A stretch of 64,000 nt of DNA from an uncultured Microbacteriaceae bacterium (GCA_903859205.1 CAIOLM010000018.1:121373-185372); one strand, 5' to 3'. Positions 49,040 to 58,093 are shown, counted from the stretch's first letter. The notes: generated from the sequence alone by a model not told the origin. Numbers and translations are program-made.

Positions 49040-50044
49040 CTACAGCCCTCGAACGCCGGCGATGCCGCCACTCGCGCCGTCCCCGTTCGCCTGGCGCGGG
49101 TTGACAACCGGCTCGGTCAGCGCGCTGTACGTGTCGGGGCGACGCGTGCCCAGGAACGGGAACAGGTCTAGCCAGTCGCGGCGCTGGTCGAGGTCAAGGT
49201 CGGCCACTACGGCGAAGTCGCCTTCGCGCGGAGCCTGAGCCAGGATTCGTCCGTATGGGTCAGAGATGAACGACGAACCGTAGAAGGTGATGGCCCCCTC
49301 GTTGCCCCAGCGGTTGGGAACGACCATGAACGTTCCGTTGGCGATTCCGTTGCCAACAATCACGTGCTGCCACAGCGGCTCGGTGTCGAACTCGGGGTGG
49401 TCGGGCTCACTGCCGATGGCGGTCGGGTAAACCAAGACCTCGGCACCGCGCAGCGAGTAGTTACGAGCAACCTCGGGGAACCACTCATCCCAACAGGTCG
49501 GCATGCCAAGGCGAAGAGTGCCCGACCCTGCGATGTCAACCGGATGCACGGGGTAGGGCTCTCCGCTGGCGGAGCCGGGGGTGAAGTACTCGTCTTCGTA
49601 ATAGCCAGCGGTCACTGGAATGTGCAGCTTGTCGGTCTGGCCGTGGAGTCCGCCGTCGGGGCCGACCAACATGGCCGTGTTCCAGCCTCGACCGTCAGGA
49701 AGATCGTCGTACCTGAACAAGGAGGCGTGCACAAAGATGCCGTGCTCCTTGGCCGCGCTCGCCGCGAGCTCGAAAGTGGGTCCGTCGATGAGGTGCTCGG
49801 CGGTGGCGTTGGGAACCCCGTTTGGGCGTGCATCCGCCGGATACCGGCTGAGCGTGAGCTCCTGCAAGAACACGATCTGAGCGCCAGCGCGGGCGGCGGT
49901 TGCAATGCCGTCGAGCAGAGTGGCCGCGTGTTCCGCGGCGTCAGCGTGCCACTTGGTTTGCACCAGACCGACACGAATCGGCGTGCGTTCGCTGGGCTTA
50001 ACGCGTGAGAGCGAGGGGAGTGCTGATCCTTGAATGAGTTCCAT
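49040..50044 (-). CDS. aguB: N-carbamoylputrescine amidase (nitrilase superfamily)
   Basis: A 334-residue carbon-nitrogen hydrolase with the Glu-Lys-Cys triad: FLQELTLSRY, TDKLHIPVT, and MPTCWDEWFPE. The residues around Cys match the AguB subgroup. It releases putrescine from N-carbamoylputrescine. It precedes aguA by 3 bp on the same strand. Confidence 0.9.
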   Translation of the reverse strand: MELIQGSALPSLSRVKPSERTPIRVGLVQTKWHADAAEHAATLLDGIATAARAGAQIVFLQELTLSRYPADARPNGVPNATAEHLIDGPTFELAASAAKEHGIFVHASLFRYDDLPDGRGWNTAMLVGPDGGLHGQTDKLHIPVTAGYYEDEYFTPGSASGEPYPVHPVDIAGSGTLRLGMPTCWDEWFPEVARNYSLRGAEVLVYPTAIGSEPDHPEFDTEPLWQHVIVGNGIANGTFMVVPNRWGNEGAITFYGSSFISDPYGRILAQAPREGDFAVVADLDLDQRRDWLDLFPFLGTRRPDTYSALTEPVVNPRQANGDGASGGIAGVRGL

Positions 50045-50049
50045 GACGA

Positions 50050-50523
50050 TTACTCCACTTCGAAGAAGAACAGTTTTACACGGTCAGGCTCGCGCAGGGC
50101 CTTGCCCACGAAGAGTCGGCTCGAGACCCATGAGTAGCGCTCATCCGAAGATGTCAGCACCGGCGTGGTCATGAAGTACACGACATCATTCTCAACGCGC
50201 TCGCCCCGGTTGATTGCGGCGATGGTTTCGGCTTCGGCGTGACGAATGCCGGTGTTCTCGACCAGCACCCGCTGGCCATCCGCGTCTTCAATGACATACG
50301 ACGCCGAAAGGTAGGTGAGCTCTCCAGAAAACAGCGTTTGAAAGTCTGCGCCGATGGGCAACACGGTCCCGGTAACCTCGTCGCCCCCGGGCAGATAGCT
50401 CGTGAACGAACCAGCGGTGATGGCAATCATTCGGCGGTGTCCTCGCACGGTAACGCCGAAGTCGACGGGGTCCGCGATTAGTACGTCGAGCGCAAATCGC
50501 AAAGTGAGCTTGGGGGCATCCAT
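50050..50523 (-). CDS. DUF3237-family protein
   Basis: A 157-residue protein matching the UPF0311/DUF3237 family: RRMIAITAGSF, PIGADFQTL, YVIEDADGQRVLVENTGIRH and VYFMTTPVL. The family has a beta-barrel fold and no firmly assigned activity, though it often accompanies aromatic catabolism genes. It lies between aguB and a PLP decarboxylase with 5 and 9 bp gaps, so it is in the same operon. Confidence 0.75.
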   Translation of the reverse strand: MDAPKLTLRFALDVLIADPVDFGVTVRGHRRMIAITAGSFTSYLPGGDEVTGTVLPIGADFQTLFSGELTYLSASYVIEDADGQRVLVENTGIRHAEAETIAAINRGERVENDVVYFMTTPVLTSSDERYSWVSSRLFVGKALREPDRVKLFFFEVE

Positions 50524-50532
50524 GAGTCGGCC

Positions 50533-51906
50533 TTAGTTCATCGTGTCGAGAATTTCGACGAGCAGCTCGATCGAAGTCTGCGGATTCAGAATCGCAACAC
50601 GAGTGTTGACGCGACCCTGGTGGGAGCTCGGTGTCACCAGGGCAATTTGCTTCTCGATGAGCATGTCACTCCAGCGCTTGTAGTCATCGGCCTCCCAGCC
50701 GATGCGCTCCCATACGACAATCGACAACTCGGGCTCGCGCACGAGCTTGAGGTGCGGGCGCTCGCGAATGATGTCGGCGAACTTCATTGCCACATCGATG
50801 TTGTGGGCGATTGCCTCGCGGTATGCGTTGACGCCGTAGGTCGCCAGTGAGAACCAGAACGGTAGTCCTCGAGCACGACGCGTGAGGTGGATGGCGTAAT
50901 CGCTGGGGTTCCACTCAGCCGCGCCGCTGACGACGTCGAGGTACTCGCCGTGCTGGGTGTGCGCGCGCCGTCCGAGCTCTGGGTCGCGGTAAACGAGGGC
51001 ACACGCGTCGTAAGGAGCGAACAACCACTTGTGCGGGTCAACGATAAACGAGTCGGCCAGATCGACGCCGTCATACAGCGCACGATGTTCGCCAGACAGA
51101 ATGCCGGCAATGCCATAGGCGCCATCGACGTGGAACCACACGTTGTGCTCGTGCGCGACTTCTCCTACTGAGCGAAGGCGATCGACGATTCCAAAGTTGG
51201 TGGTTCCGGCCGTCGCCACGACGGCGAAGACGCTGCTCCAGTCTTCGACGGCGGCCTCGACAGCGTCACCATGCAAGCGGCCCTGCGCATCCACCGGCAC
51301 TTTGATGATGTCGCATGACATGACGCGAGCGGCATGAGCCAGCGAGGAGTGTGCCTCTACTGAACAGACAAAGCTCCAGCGCGCGGGAATAGGGAGGCCT
51401 GCGGCCTGATGCTTGGCGATCTGCGTCTCGCGAGCGGCGACAAGAGCCGAAAGGTTGCCAATCGTGCCCCCTTGAACAAAGACTCCGCCGGCGCCCTGCG
51501 GCAGGCCAACTTCAGCCGCAAGCCACTCGAGAACTTGATTCTCGGCAAAGACCGCGCCGGCACCCTCGAGCCAGGTGCCGCCGTAGAGCGAGCTGGCCGA
51601 AACCACCATGTCGAAAACGGATGCCGCCTCAGTGGCAGCCGAAGGAATAAAGGCCAGGTATCCGGGGTGATCCACCGAGATGCTCGCGGGTGCGTAGACG
51701 TCGCGGAACATGTCGAGTGCGGCATCGCCGCCAATACCTTCTTCGGTAATGGTTCCACTGCCGGTTGCGCTCAACTGCTCGAAGGAAACCGGGCCGTCCA
51801 GCGGCACCGGAAAGAGGTCGAGACGGTATTTCGCGTAGCGCCAAACCTGCTCGCGCAGGGCGTGGCTTTCGGGCGTGTGTTCGTGCATCGAAGTAGGTGG
51901 AGTCAC
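50533..51906 (-). CDS. PLP-dependent amino acid decarboxylase (group II, aromatic/DABA type)
   Basis: A group II decarboxylase of about 457 residues: GGTIGNLSAL, FHVDGAYGIAG, and the PLP lysine in DPHKWLFAPYD. Substrates in this group include aromatic amino acids, 2,4-diaminobutyrate, glutamate and arginine-like compounds. Next to aguAB it may supply an amine, but decarboxylation of arginine by a group II enzyme is unusual. GTG 51906 is possible, with TAGGCT 8 nt upstream; ATG 51888 is the alternative. It leads the operon. Confidence 0.82.
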   Translation of the reverse strand: MTPPTSMHEHTPESHALREQVWRYAKYRLDLFPVPLDGPVSFEQLSATGSGTITEEGIGGDAALDMFRDVYAPASISVDHPGYLAFIPSAATEAASVFDMVVSASSLYGGTWLEGAGAVFAENQVLEWLAAEVGLPQGAGGVFVQGGTIGNLSALVAARETQIAKHQAAGLPIPARWSFVCSVEAHSSLAHAARVMSCDIIKVPVDAQGRLHGDAVEAAVEDWSSVFAVVATAGTTNFGIVDRLRSVGEVAHEHNVWFHVDGAYGIAGILSGEHRALYDGVDLADSFIVDPHKWLFAPYDACALVYRDPELGRRAHTQHGEYLDVVSGAAEWNPSDYAIHLTRRARGLPFWFSLATYGVNAYREAIAHNIDVAMKFADIIRERPHLKLVREPELSIVVWERIGWEADDYKRWSDMLIEKQIALVTPSSHQGRVNTRVAILNPQTSIELLVEILDTMN

Positions 51907-52041
51907 GAAAATCGAGCCTACGCCTTTTGGGGTGACACGCCGGTACAAAAAACTTTTTAGAAGGCATGTTTCGGCTCAACTTCCGCGGAATAGCGGGGTT
52001 TTTCGCGTCTAGAAAGCCTAACCTTCAAGTAAAAGTCTCAA

Positions 52042-52090
52042 CCACTACATGTAGTGGGATGACAAGTGTGTAATTCCGGGTATATAGTGA
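52042..52090 (+). promoter_or_regulatory. Palindromic (NrdR-box-like) promoter of the 28-codon gene
   Basis: CCACTACATGTAGTGG (52042-52057) is a perfect 16-bp palindrome. A second partial copy ends TATATAGTGA (to 52090); the two centres are 33 bp apart, about three helical turns. NrdR sites of ribonucleotide reductase operons are 16-bp CACTA-N4-TAGTG palindromes in tandem with similar spacing. A -35 ATGACA (52059-52064) and -10 TATAGT (52083-52088) are 18 bp apart, so both sites overlap the promoter. Confidence 0.55.
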
Positions 52091-52097
52091 AAATCCA

Positions 52098-52130
52098 CCG
52101 CAGCAAATGCGGCAGAAATCGCAAGATTTC
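52098..52130 (+). ncRNA. Two-hairpin 5' leader of the 28-codon gene
   Basis: CCGCA-gcaaa-TGCGG (52098-52112) is followed by GAAATC-GCAA-GATTTC (52115-52130), the latter closed by a GNRA tetraloop. Both lie between the predicted transcription start (~52095) and the ribosome site TTGGAGG. No known riboswitch class is recognised. Confidence 0.4.
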
Positions 52131-52153
52131 GATCTAAAACTTGGAGGCACCCC

Positions 52154-52240
52154 ATGAACTTTGACATCAACGACACCGTAGGTGGCTACGCAGTACCCGT
52201 CGACCCGATGGACATGCTGCAGTGCGACAGCTGCCAGTAA
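52154..52240 (+). CDS. 28-residue peptide ending CDSCQ (ribonucleotide-reductase-tail-like)
   Basis: The peptide starts MNFDIND, has a Gly-Gly and a VPVDPMDM segment, and ends LQCDSCQ. A clear ribosome site (TTGGAGG) lies 7 nt upstream, a promoter with NrdR-like sites before that, and a strong terminator 18 bp after the stop. The flexible C-terminal tail of class I ribonucleotide reductase large subunits ends with a CxxC pair close to the last residue and shuttles electrons to the active site; the resemblance here, with the NrdR-like operator, suggests a stand-alone tail or a relic left by in-frame loss of the nrdA body. A RiPP precursor or a metal-binding peptide are alternatives. Confidence 0.55.
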   Translation: MNFDINDTVGGYAVPVDPMDMLQCDSCQ

Positions 52241-52258
52241 AACGGCTCTAAAACTACG

Positions 52259-52294
52259 AAGGACCTCGGCGAAGACGCCGGGGTCCTTCGCTTT
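52259..52294 (+). terminator. Strong rho-independent terminator of the small-peptide gene
   Basis: A 12-bp nearly continuous stem (AAGGACC and CGGCG arms) with an AAGA loop, followed by CGCTTTT. It makes the 28-codon gene a self-contained transcript of roughly 200 nt. Confidence 0.92.
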
Positions 52295-52358
52295 TCCCGG
52301 ATGGCCAGAGTGCCGGCAGGCAACGCCCCTGTTGCGACCCGCTCGGTAGGATTGGGGC

Positions 52359-52805
52359 ATGGCGGTCAATCCTGAACTCACGGGGCGCACATTTCCCCCG
52401 ACAGCGCCGTACCTGGTAGGTCGCGAGAAGATTCGCGAGTTTTCTAGGGCGGTTTTTGCCACGAATCCCATCAATCTTGATGCGGCCGCGGCGCAGGCCG
52501 CCGGCTATGCAGACGTTGTGGCTCCGCCGACGTTCGCCGTGGTCATCCAAGAGGGAACTCTGTCGCAGCTCTTGGCCGAGCCCGACTCGGGAATCGAGCT
52601 CACGCGTGTTGTGCACGGAAGCCAGCAGTTCTCGTATTCTCGCCCGATTGTGGCCGGTGACGAACTCACTGCCCAGCTGAGCATCGACAGCGTCAAGACG
52701 CTCGGGGCCAACGCCATGGTCACGGCTGTTTCAACCATTACGGATGCCACCGGGGCCCACGTGGTGACCGCAACTTCGATGCTCGTCGTCGGAGGTGACA
52801 ACTGA
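52359..52805 (+). CDS. HadA-like (3R)-hydroxyacyl-ACP/CoA dehydratase subunit (hot-dog fold)
   Basis: A 148-residue FAS1-type dehydratase/MaoC-like N-terminal subunit (NPELTGRTFPPTAPYLVG, AAGYADVVAPPTFAV, VHGSQQFSYSRPIVAGD). TAGGAT ends 6 nt before ATG, so translation is leaderless. It overlaps the next gene by one base. In actinobacteria HadA-HadB heterodimers precede murB and act in fatty acid elongation. Confidence 0.85.
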   Translation: MAVNPELTGRTFPPTAPYLVGREKIREFSRAVFATNPINLDAAAAQAAGYADVVAPPTFAVVIQEGTLSQLLAEPDSGIELTRVVHGSQQFSYSRPIVAGDELTAQLSIDSVKTLGANAMVTAVSTITDATGAHVVTATSMLVVGGDN

Positions 52806-53239
52806 TGGCCGCTTCTCCCGCTCACGCATTGGCCTCGCTCACCGTCGGTGATGAGATTGCCACCGCCAGCTACCACCTCGACCGCGGCAACCTCGTGCGT
52901 TACGCAGGCGCCTCTGGTGACTTCAACGCCATTCATTACCGTGACGACATCGCGGCCGAAGTTGGCCTGCCCGGCGTTCTTGCCCACGGCATGCTCACGA
53001 TGGGGCTTTCGGTTCAGCCCGTTGTCGATTGGATAGGCGACCCCGGTCGCGTGTTCGACTACCAAGTCAAGTTCACTCGTCCGGTTGTCGTCGATCCCAA
53101 GACTGGCGCCCAGGTTAGCGTCAGCGCCAAGGTCGGTGCCATTGACCTGGAAGCTCAGACCGCTCGGGTCGACCTCACGGTGACATACGACGAGGCAACC
53201 GTTCTGGGCAAGGCCCAGGTTCAACTGAGCTTCTCCTAG
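52805..53239 (+). CDS. HadB-like MaoC dehydratase subunit
   Basis: A 144-residue MaoC hydratase with the catalytic Asp/His motif: GDFNAIHYRDD and GVLAHGMLTMG. It supplies the active site for the heterodimer with the preceding subunit. It is followed 2 bp later by murB, the usual actinobacterial order. Confidence 0.88.
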   Translation: MAASPAHALASLTVGDEIATASYHLDRGNLVRYAGASGDFNAIHYRDDIAAEVGLPGVLAHGMLTMGLSVQPVVDWIGDPGRVFDYQVKFTRPVVVDPKTGAQVSVSAKVGAIDLEAQTARVDLTVTYDEATVLGKAQVQLSFS

Positions 53240-53241
53240 GC

Positions 53242-54276
53242 ATGACTTCGTTCGCGCAGCTCACCACAACCAAAGTCGGCGGTTCTCCGCGGGCTCTGAT
53301 TGAGGCGACCACGCGCGACGAACTCATCGCGGCATACTCGGCCACTGCCTCGCACCACCAGGTCATTGTTCTCGGTCAAGGCTCGAACACTGTCGTCGGC
53401 GACGAGGGCTTTGATGGCACGGTCATTCTGGTGCGCTCGCAGGGAATTGAGATTCTGCGCGACAACGGCAACCAGGTGGATGTTCGTGTGCAAGCCGGAC
53501 ACGGCTGGGACGACTTCGTGCTCTGGGCGGTTGAACAAGGGCTCGCCGGCGTTGAGGGCATGTCGGGCATCCCTGGAACGGTTGGCGCCGCCCCCGTGCA
53601 GAACATTGGCGCTTATGGCCAGGAGCTGCAGAGCATCACTCTCGGTGTCGACTTTTTGCCCGAGGGCGCGAGCGAACCAGAGCGCATGGAAGTGAGCGAG
53701 CTCGGTTTCGCGTTCCGCACATCGGTTTTCAAGCAGGGCCTCACCGGCGTGATCCTCAGCGTTGACATGCGTCTCTCACGCCCGGCCGGCGGGTTGAGCG
53801 AACCGATTGCCTACGAGCAGTTGGCAACCGCGCTAAACCTCAGATTGGGTGACACGGCGCCGCTTACCGCTGTGCGCGAGCGCGTGCTCGAGCTGCGCCG
53901 CAGCAAGGGCATGCTCCTCGATGCCAATGACCCCGACACCAACAGCACGGGTTCGTTTTTTATGAACCCGATCGTACGGGCATCTTTTGCACTTGACCTT
54001 CCGCTCGAGGCGCCGCGGTGGCCGGTCGACGAAGACGGCAAGCTGGTCAAGCTCAGCGCCGCGTGGCTGATTGAGAATGCCGGAGTCACCAAGGGGTTCG
54101 CGCTGCCCGGGTCGCGTGCATCCGTCTCAACCAAGCACACGCTCGCACTCACGAACCGTGGGGGAGCGACCACCGAAGAGGTGCTCGAACTCGCACGCTA
54201 CATTCAGGCCGTCGTGCAGTCGAACTTCGGGCTCATCTTGCAGCCTGAAGCGATTCTGATCAACGCCGAGATTTAG
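53242..54276 (+). CDS. murB: UDP-N-acetylenolpyruvoylglucosamine reductase
   Basis: A 344-residue MurB: FAD-binding VLGQGSNTVVGDEGF, GIPGTVGAAPVQNIGAYG, the catalytic Ser in STGSFFMNPIV and the C-terminal QPEAILIN with the Glu. It reduces UDP-GlcNAc-enolpyruvate in peptidoglycan precursor synthesis. It has the long type I layout. Confidence 0.95.
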   Translation: MTSFAQLTTTKVGGSPRALIEATTRDELIAAYSATASHHQVIVLGQGSNTVVGDEGFDGTVILVRSQGIEILRDNGNQVDVRVQAGHGWDDFVLWAVEQGLAGVEGMSGIPGTVGAAPVQNIGAYGQELQSITLGVDFLPEGASEPERMEVSELGFAFRTSVFKQGLTGVILSVDMRLSRPAGGLSEPIAYEQLATALNLRLGDTAPLTAVRERVLELRRSKGMLLDANDPDTNSTGSFFMNPIVRASFALDLPLEAPRWPVDEDGKLVKLSAAWLIENAGVTKGFALPGSRASVSTKHTLALTNRGGATTEEVLELARYIQAVVQSNFGLILQPEAILINAEI

Positions 54277-54279
54277 CCT

Positions 54280-55479
54280 CTAGCTAAAGAGCTTTTGTAG
54301 GCGCTGAATGCCCTCGAGCAGTGGCGCGTCACCGAGCGCGTAGCTGAACCGCAGGTAGCCACTCGGTCCGAATGCCTCGCCGGGAACCGCAGCAACTTCG
54401 GCCTGCTCGAGAATGAGATCGGCCAGCTCGAGCGACGTGGCCGGAGTAACTCCGCCCCAGGTTTTACCCAGAAGTCCGGTGACGTCGGGGTACACATAGA
54501 ACGCACCCTCGGGGGTGGGGGTGACCACTCCGGGAATCTTGTTGAGCTCGGCAACGATGACCTTGCGGCGACGGTCGAATGCCTGGCGCATTTCTTCGAC
54601 GCAGTCTTGCGGTCCGGTCAGCGCTGCCAGAGCGGCACGTTGAGCGATGTTGTTTACGTTGCTCGAGAGGTGCGACTGCAGGTTGGCTGCGCCCTTGATG
54701 GCATCGGCCGGGCCGACCATCCAGCCCAGACGCCATCCGGTCATGGCGTAGGTCTTGGCAACGCCGTTCACCAGGATGGTGCGGTCGGCAAGCGCGGGAA
54801 CGGCCTCGACAATCGAAACCGCGCGAACGCCGTCGTAGGTGAGGTTCTGATAAATCTCGTCACTGATGACCCACAGGCCGTGCTCGTCGGCCCACTCGCC
54901 AATTGCCTTGGTCTGCTCGGGGGAGTAGACGGCTCCGGTCGGGTTCGACGGCGAAACGAACAGCAATACCTTGCTGCGCGGGGTGCGAGCGGCCTCAAGC
55001 TGCTCCACGGTGACGAGGTAGTTCTGGTCGGCACCGGCGAAGACGTCAACCTGCTTACCGCCGGCCAGGGCGATGGCCTCGGGGTAGGTGGTCCAATACG
55101 GGGTAGGCACGAGAACCTCATCCCCCGGGTTCAACAGCGTTGCAAAAGCTTGGTAAACCGCCTGCTTGCCGCCATTGGTAACGATGATCTGGCTGATCGG
55201 CACCTCGAGCCCGCTGTCGCGCAGGGTCTTGGCAGCGATGGCCTCGCGCAGCTCGGGCAATCCGACGGCCGGCGTGTAGCGGTGGTTTTTGGGGTCACGC
55301 ACCGCGGCGACCGCGGCCTCAACGACGTGTTCGGGGGTCGGGAAGTCGGGCTCACCGGCGGCGTAACTAATGACCGGACGGCCAGCTGCCTGCAGGGCTT
55401 TAGCCTTGGCATCCACTTTGAGGGTTGCCGATTCGGCGATGGCGGCAATACGGGCAGAAATACGCGTCGATTCAGTCAC
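54280..55479 (-). CDS. aspC: Class I aspartate-type aminotransferase
   Basis: A 399-residue fold type I PLP enzyme: [33 protein letters not shown], the PLP lysine in [16 protein letters not shown] and FRFSYAL-like C-terminus ([10 protein letters not shown]). It transfers amino groups between aspartate and 2-oxoglutarate; prephenate or alanine activity is possible. GTG 55479 lies 7 nt after TAAACT, so it is leaderless. It converges on murB with a 3-bp gap. Confidence 0.88.
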   Translation of the reverse strand: MTESTRISARIAAIAESATLKVDAKAKALQAAGRPVISYAAGEPDFPTPEHVVEAAVAAVRDPKNHRYTPAVGLPELREAIAAKTLRDSGLEVPISQIIVTNGGKQAVYQAFATLLNPGDEVLVPTPYWTTYPEAIALAGGKQVDVFAGADQNYLVTVEQLEAARTPRSKVLLFVSPSNPTGAVYSPEQTKAIGEWADEHGLWVISDEIYQNLTYDGVRAVSIVEAVPALADRTILVNGVAKTYAMTGWRLGWMVGPADAIKGAANLQSHLSSNVNNIAQRAALAALTGPQDCVEEMRQAFDRRRKVIVAELNKIPGVVTPTPEGAFYVYPDVTGLLGKTWGGVTPATSLELADLILEQAEVAAVPGEAFGPSGYLRFSYALGDAPLLEGIQRLQKLFS

Positions 55480-55509
55480 GACAACAAGTTTAGGCGAGGC
55501 CAGCTCGCT

Positions 55510-55538
55510 TTGCGGTCGGCGCCGTCCTCACGTAGACT
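55510..55538 (+). promoter_or_regulatory. Promoter of the tRNA-Trp-secE-nusG unit
   Basis: TTGCGG (55510-55515) and TAGACT (55533-55538) are separated by exactly 17 bp, about 50 bp before the tRNA gene. Confidence 0.7.
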
Positions 55539-55588
55539 TGCGAAGTTGGTCAGAAAGGCCATGCTTTTGCATGCCCAGACGGCCACTG

Positions 55589-55661
55589 AGGGCGGTGGCT
55601 CAATTGGTAGAGCAGCGGTCTCCAAAACCGCAGGTTGCAGGTTCGAGTCCTGTCCGCCCTG
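55589..55661 (+). tRNA. tRNA-Trp (CCA anticodon)
   Basis: The 73-nt sequence folds as a standard cloverleaf: acceptor AGGGCGG/CCGCCCT, D-arm GCTC-AATTGGTA-GAGC, anticodon stem GCGGT with loop CTCCAAA, and T-arm with GGTTCGAGTCC. The terminal CCA is not encoded. It sits just before secE, as in other actinobacteria. Confidence 0.96.
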
Positions 55662-55682
55662 CTCAGGAAAGGTAATGAACAC

Positions 55683-55952
55683 ATGACAGATATCGCTGAC
55701 GAGCCAGGTGAAGACCTGGTCGCTAAGGCGAAGGCGGATCGCGCGACCAAGCGCAATCCGTTCGCTCGTTTTGCCCTGTTCATTCGCCAGGTCATTGCCG
55801 AACTGAAGAAGGTCGTTACCCCGACCCGTAAAGAGCTCCTCAACTACGTGGTTGTTGTGCTGGTCTTCGTGATCATCATGATGGCCATCGTCGGATTCCT
55901 CGACTGGCTGTTTGGCCTCGCGGTTCTGTACGTCTTCGGTCATCCGAAGTAA
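55683..55952 (+). CDS. secE: Preprotein translocase subunit SecE
   Basis: An 89-residue single-span SecE with a charged N-terminus, the conserved IRQVIAELKKVVTPTRKEL amphipathic helix and one C-terminal membrane segment. ATG 55683 follows AGGAAAGG. It is part of SecYEG. Confidence 0.93.
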   Translation: MTDIADEPGEDLVAKAKADRATKRNPFARFALFIRQVIAELKKVVTPTRKELLNYVVVVLVFVIIMMAIVGFLDWLFGLAVLYVFGHPK

Positions 55953-55991
55953 CCAGCCGCCCCACACGCCCGCAAATTTCCCGCAAAAGAT

Positions 55992-56867
55992 ATGGATGTC
56001 AACAACGTGACTGAAGGTAACGCCATCGAAGACGAGCAGCAGCTCACCGCTGCCCTCGACGCACTCGCTGTCGCCGCAGAGGCTGACGCCGAGCTGGTCG
56101 AAGAGATCGTCGACGCCGAGGCCGAGGCTATCGTCGAAGACGCTCTCGAGATCGACACCATCGAAGAGGCACTCGACGCAGTGACCGCCATCGAAGACGA
56201 GGCCGCTCTCGTAGCTGCCGAGGTCGAGGTTGAAGGCGACCCCAACGTGGCCGCTGAGAAGGCTTTCGAGGCTGAGCTTCGCTCGCTTCCCGGCAAGTGG
56301 TTCGTTATTCACTCCTACGCCGGTTTCGAGCGCAAGGTCAAGCACAACATTGAGAACCGTCGCAACTCGATGGGTCTGAACGACTTCATCTTCCAGATCG
56401 AAGTTCCCATGGAAGACGTTGTCGAGGTCAAGAACGGCCAGCGCAAGATGGTCACCCGTGTTCGCATCCCCGGTTACGTATTGGTGCGCATGGACCTCAA
56501 TGAAGACACCTGGTCGTGCATCCGTCACACCCCCGGCGTCACCGGGTTCGTGGGCAACGCGCACAACCCCTCACCGCTGCGCTTCAAAGAGGCTCTTGAC
56601 ATGCTCAAGCCCCTCATCGAGGTCAAAGACGTTGCGACCGCCAAGGCAAAGACCGCCAAGGGTGGCGTTGCCGTGGCTCGCACTCCGATCGCCGAAATCG
56701 ACTTCGAGGTCGGCGAGACCATCATCATCAAGGAAGGCTCGTTCGCTGGTCTTCCCGGATCGATTTCCGAGATCAAGCCCGAGAGCGGCAAGCTCATCGT
56801 TCTGGTCTCGCTCTTCGAGCGTGAGACGCCCGTTGAGCTCAGCTTCGACCAGGTCACGAAGCAGTAG
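55992..56867 (+). CDS. nusG: Transcription termination/antitermination protein NusG
   Basis: A 291-residue NusG: an acidic N-terminal extension of ~95 residues typical of high-GC actinobacteria, the NGN domain ([38 protein letters not shown]) and the C-terminal KOW domain ([13 protein letters not shown]). It binds RNA polymerase and, through KOW, Rho or S10. Confidence 0.95.
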   Translation: MDVNNVTEGNAIEDEQQLTAALDALAVAAEADAELVEEIVDAEAEAIVEDALEIDTIEEALDAVTAIEDEAALVAAEVEVEGDPNVAAEKAFEAELRSLPGKWFVIHSYAGFERKVKHNIENRRNSMGLNDFIFQIEVPMEDVVEVKNGQRKMVTRVRIPGYVLVRMDLNEDTWSCIRHTPGVTGFVGNAHNPSPLRFKEALDMLKPLIEVKDVATAKAKTAKGGVAVARTPIAEIDFEVGETIIIKEGSFAGLPGSISEIKPESGKLIVLVSLFERETPVELSFDQVTKQ

Positions 56868-56947
56868 TTTTACAAACCACCGCCGCCACTGGCGCGCGGG
56901 AGAGCCCACCAACCGGTGTGTTCGAACCCGAAAGAAAAGATAAGAAA

Positions 56948-57379
56948 ATGGCACCGAAGAAGAAGGTCACAGCTCTGATTAAGCTTCAGATCAAGGCCGG
57001 AGAAGCAAACCCCGCACCCCCCGTTGGTCCCGCTCTGGGTCAGCACGGTGTGAACATCATGGAGTTCTGCAAGGCGTACAACGCTGCAACAGAAAACCAG
57101 CGTGGAAACATCATCCCCGTCGAGATCTCGGTCTACGAAGACCGCTCGTTCGACTTCATCCTGAAGACGCCCCCGGCAGCTCGACTCATCCTCAAGGCTG
57201 CAGGCGTTGCCAAGGGGTCACCTACCCCCCACACCGTTAAGGTTGCCAAGCTCACCGACGCACAGGTTTCGGCCATTGCCGAGCAGAAGATGGCTGACCT
57301 CAACGCGAACGACCTGGAGGCCGCGAAGCTCATCATCGTCGGTACCGCTCGTTCCATGGGCATCACGGTAGAGGGCTAA
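56948..57379 (+). CDS. rplK: 50S ribosomal protein L11
   Basis: A 143-residue L11: [37 protein letters not shown], and the C-terminal RNA-binding domain ending [15 protein letters not shown] 56948 is used; the open frame extends 30 nt upstream. It binds the 23S GTPase centre. Confidence 0.97.
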   Translation: MAPKKKVTALIKLQIKAGEANPAPPVGPALGQHGVNIMEFCKAYNAATENQRGNIIPVEISVYEDRSFDFILKTPPAARLILKAAGVAKGSPTPHTVKVAKLTDAQVSAIAEQKMADLNANDLEAAKLIIVGTARSMGITVEG

Positions 57380-57390
57380 GGGAGATAATC

Positions 57391-58080
57391 ATGGCTAAGA
57401 ATTCAAAGTCGTATCAGGCTGCCCTCGCAAAGATCGAAGAGGGTAAGTTCTACACCCCCGCCGAAGCTGTTGCTCTCGCTCGCGAGACCGGTTCGGCCAA
57501 GTTCAACTCGACCATCGAGGTTGCCGTCAAGCTTGGCGTTGACCCCCGTAAGGCCGACCAGATGATCCGTGGCACGGTTATCCTGCCCCACGGCACTGGT
57601 AAGACCGCTCGCGTTGTTGTTTTCGCAACCGGTCCCGCTGCTGAGGCTGCACTTGCAGCTGGTGCAGACGAGGTCGGTGGTGACGAGCTGATCGAAAAGA
57701 TCGCCGCTGGTTACACCGCGTTCGACGCTGCTGTTTCGACCCCCGAGCTCATGGGCAAGGTTGGTCGTCTCGGTAAGGTCCTCGGTCCGCGTAACCTCAT
57801 GCCGAACCCCAAGACCGGTACCGTGACCCCGGATGTAGCCAAGGCTGTTTCCGAGATCAAGGGCGGAAAGATCGAGTTCAAGGTCGACAAGCACTCGAAC
57901 GTTCACTTCATCGTTGGTAAGGCAAGCTTCAGCGCCGACCAGCTCAAGGAGAACATCACGACTGCTCTCGACGAGATCGTGCGTCTCAAGCCTTCGTCGG
58001 CTAAGGGTCGCTACATCCAGAAGGGTGCAGTCTCGACCACGTTCGGTCCTGGCATCCCCCTCGATGTCGCATCGATCTAA
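57391..58080 (+). CDS. rplA: 50S ribosomal protein L1
   Basis: A 229-residue L1 with [18 protein letters not shown] and [15 protein letters not shown], preceded by GGGAGA. It forms the L1 stalk of the E site and usually represses its own operon by binding the mRNA. A terminator follows. Confidence 0.97.
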   Translation: MAKNSKSYQAALAKIEEGKFYTPAEAVALARETGSAKFNSTIEVAVKLGVDPRKADQMIRGTVILPHGTGKTARVVVFATGPAAEAALAAGADEVGGDELIEKIAAGYTAFDAAVSTPELMGKVGRLGKVLGPRNLMPNPKTGTVTPDVAKAVSEIKGGKIEFKVDKHSNVHFIVGKASFSADQLKENITTALDEIVRLKPSSAKGRYIQKGAVSTTFGPGIPLDVASI

Positions 58081-58093
58081 TAACGAACCATAC

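Noticed and set aside
52154..52240. Mycofactocin-type precursor
   Set aside because: The C-terminus lacks the Val-Tyr end of MftA and no radical SAM or other maturation gene is nearby; a different RiPP cannot be excluded.
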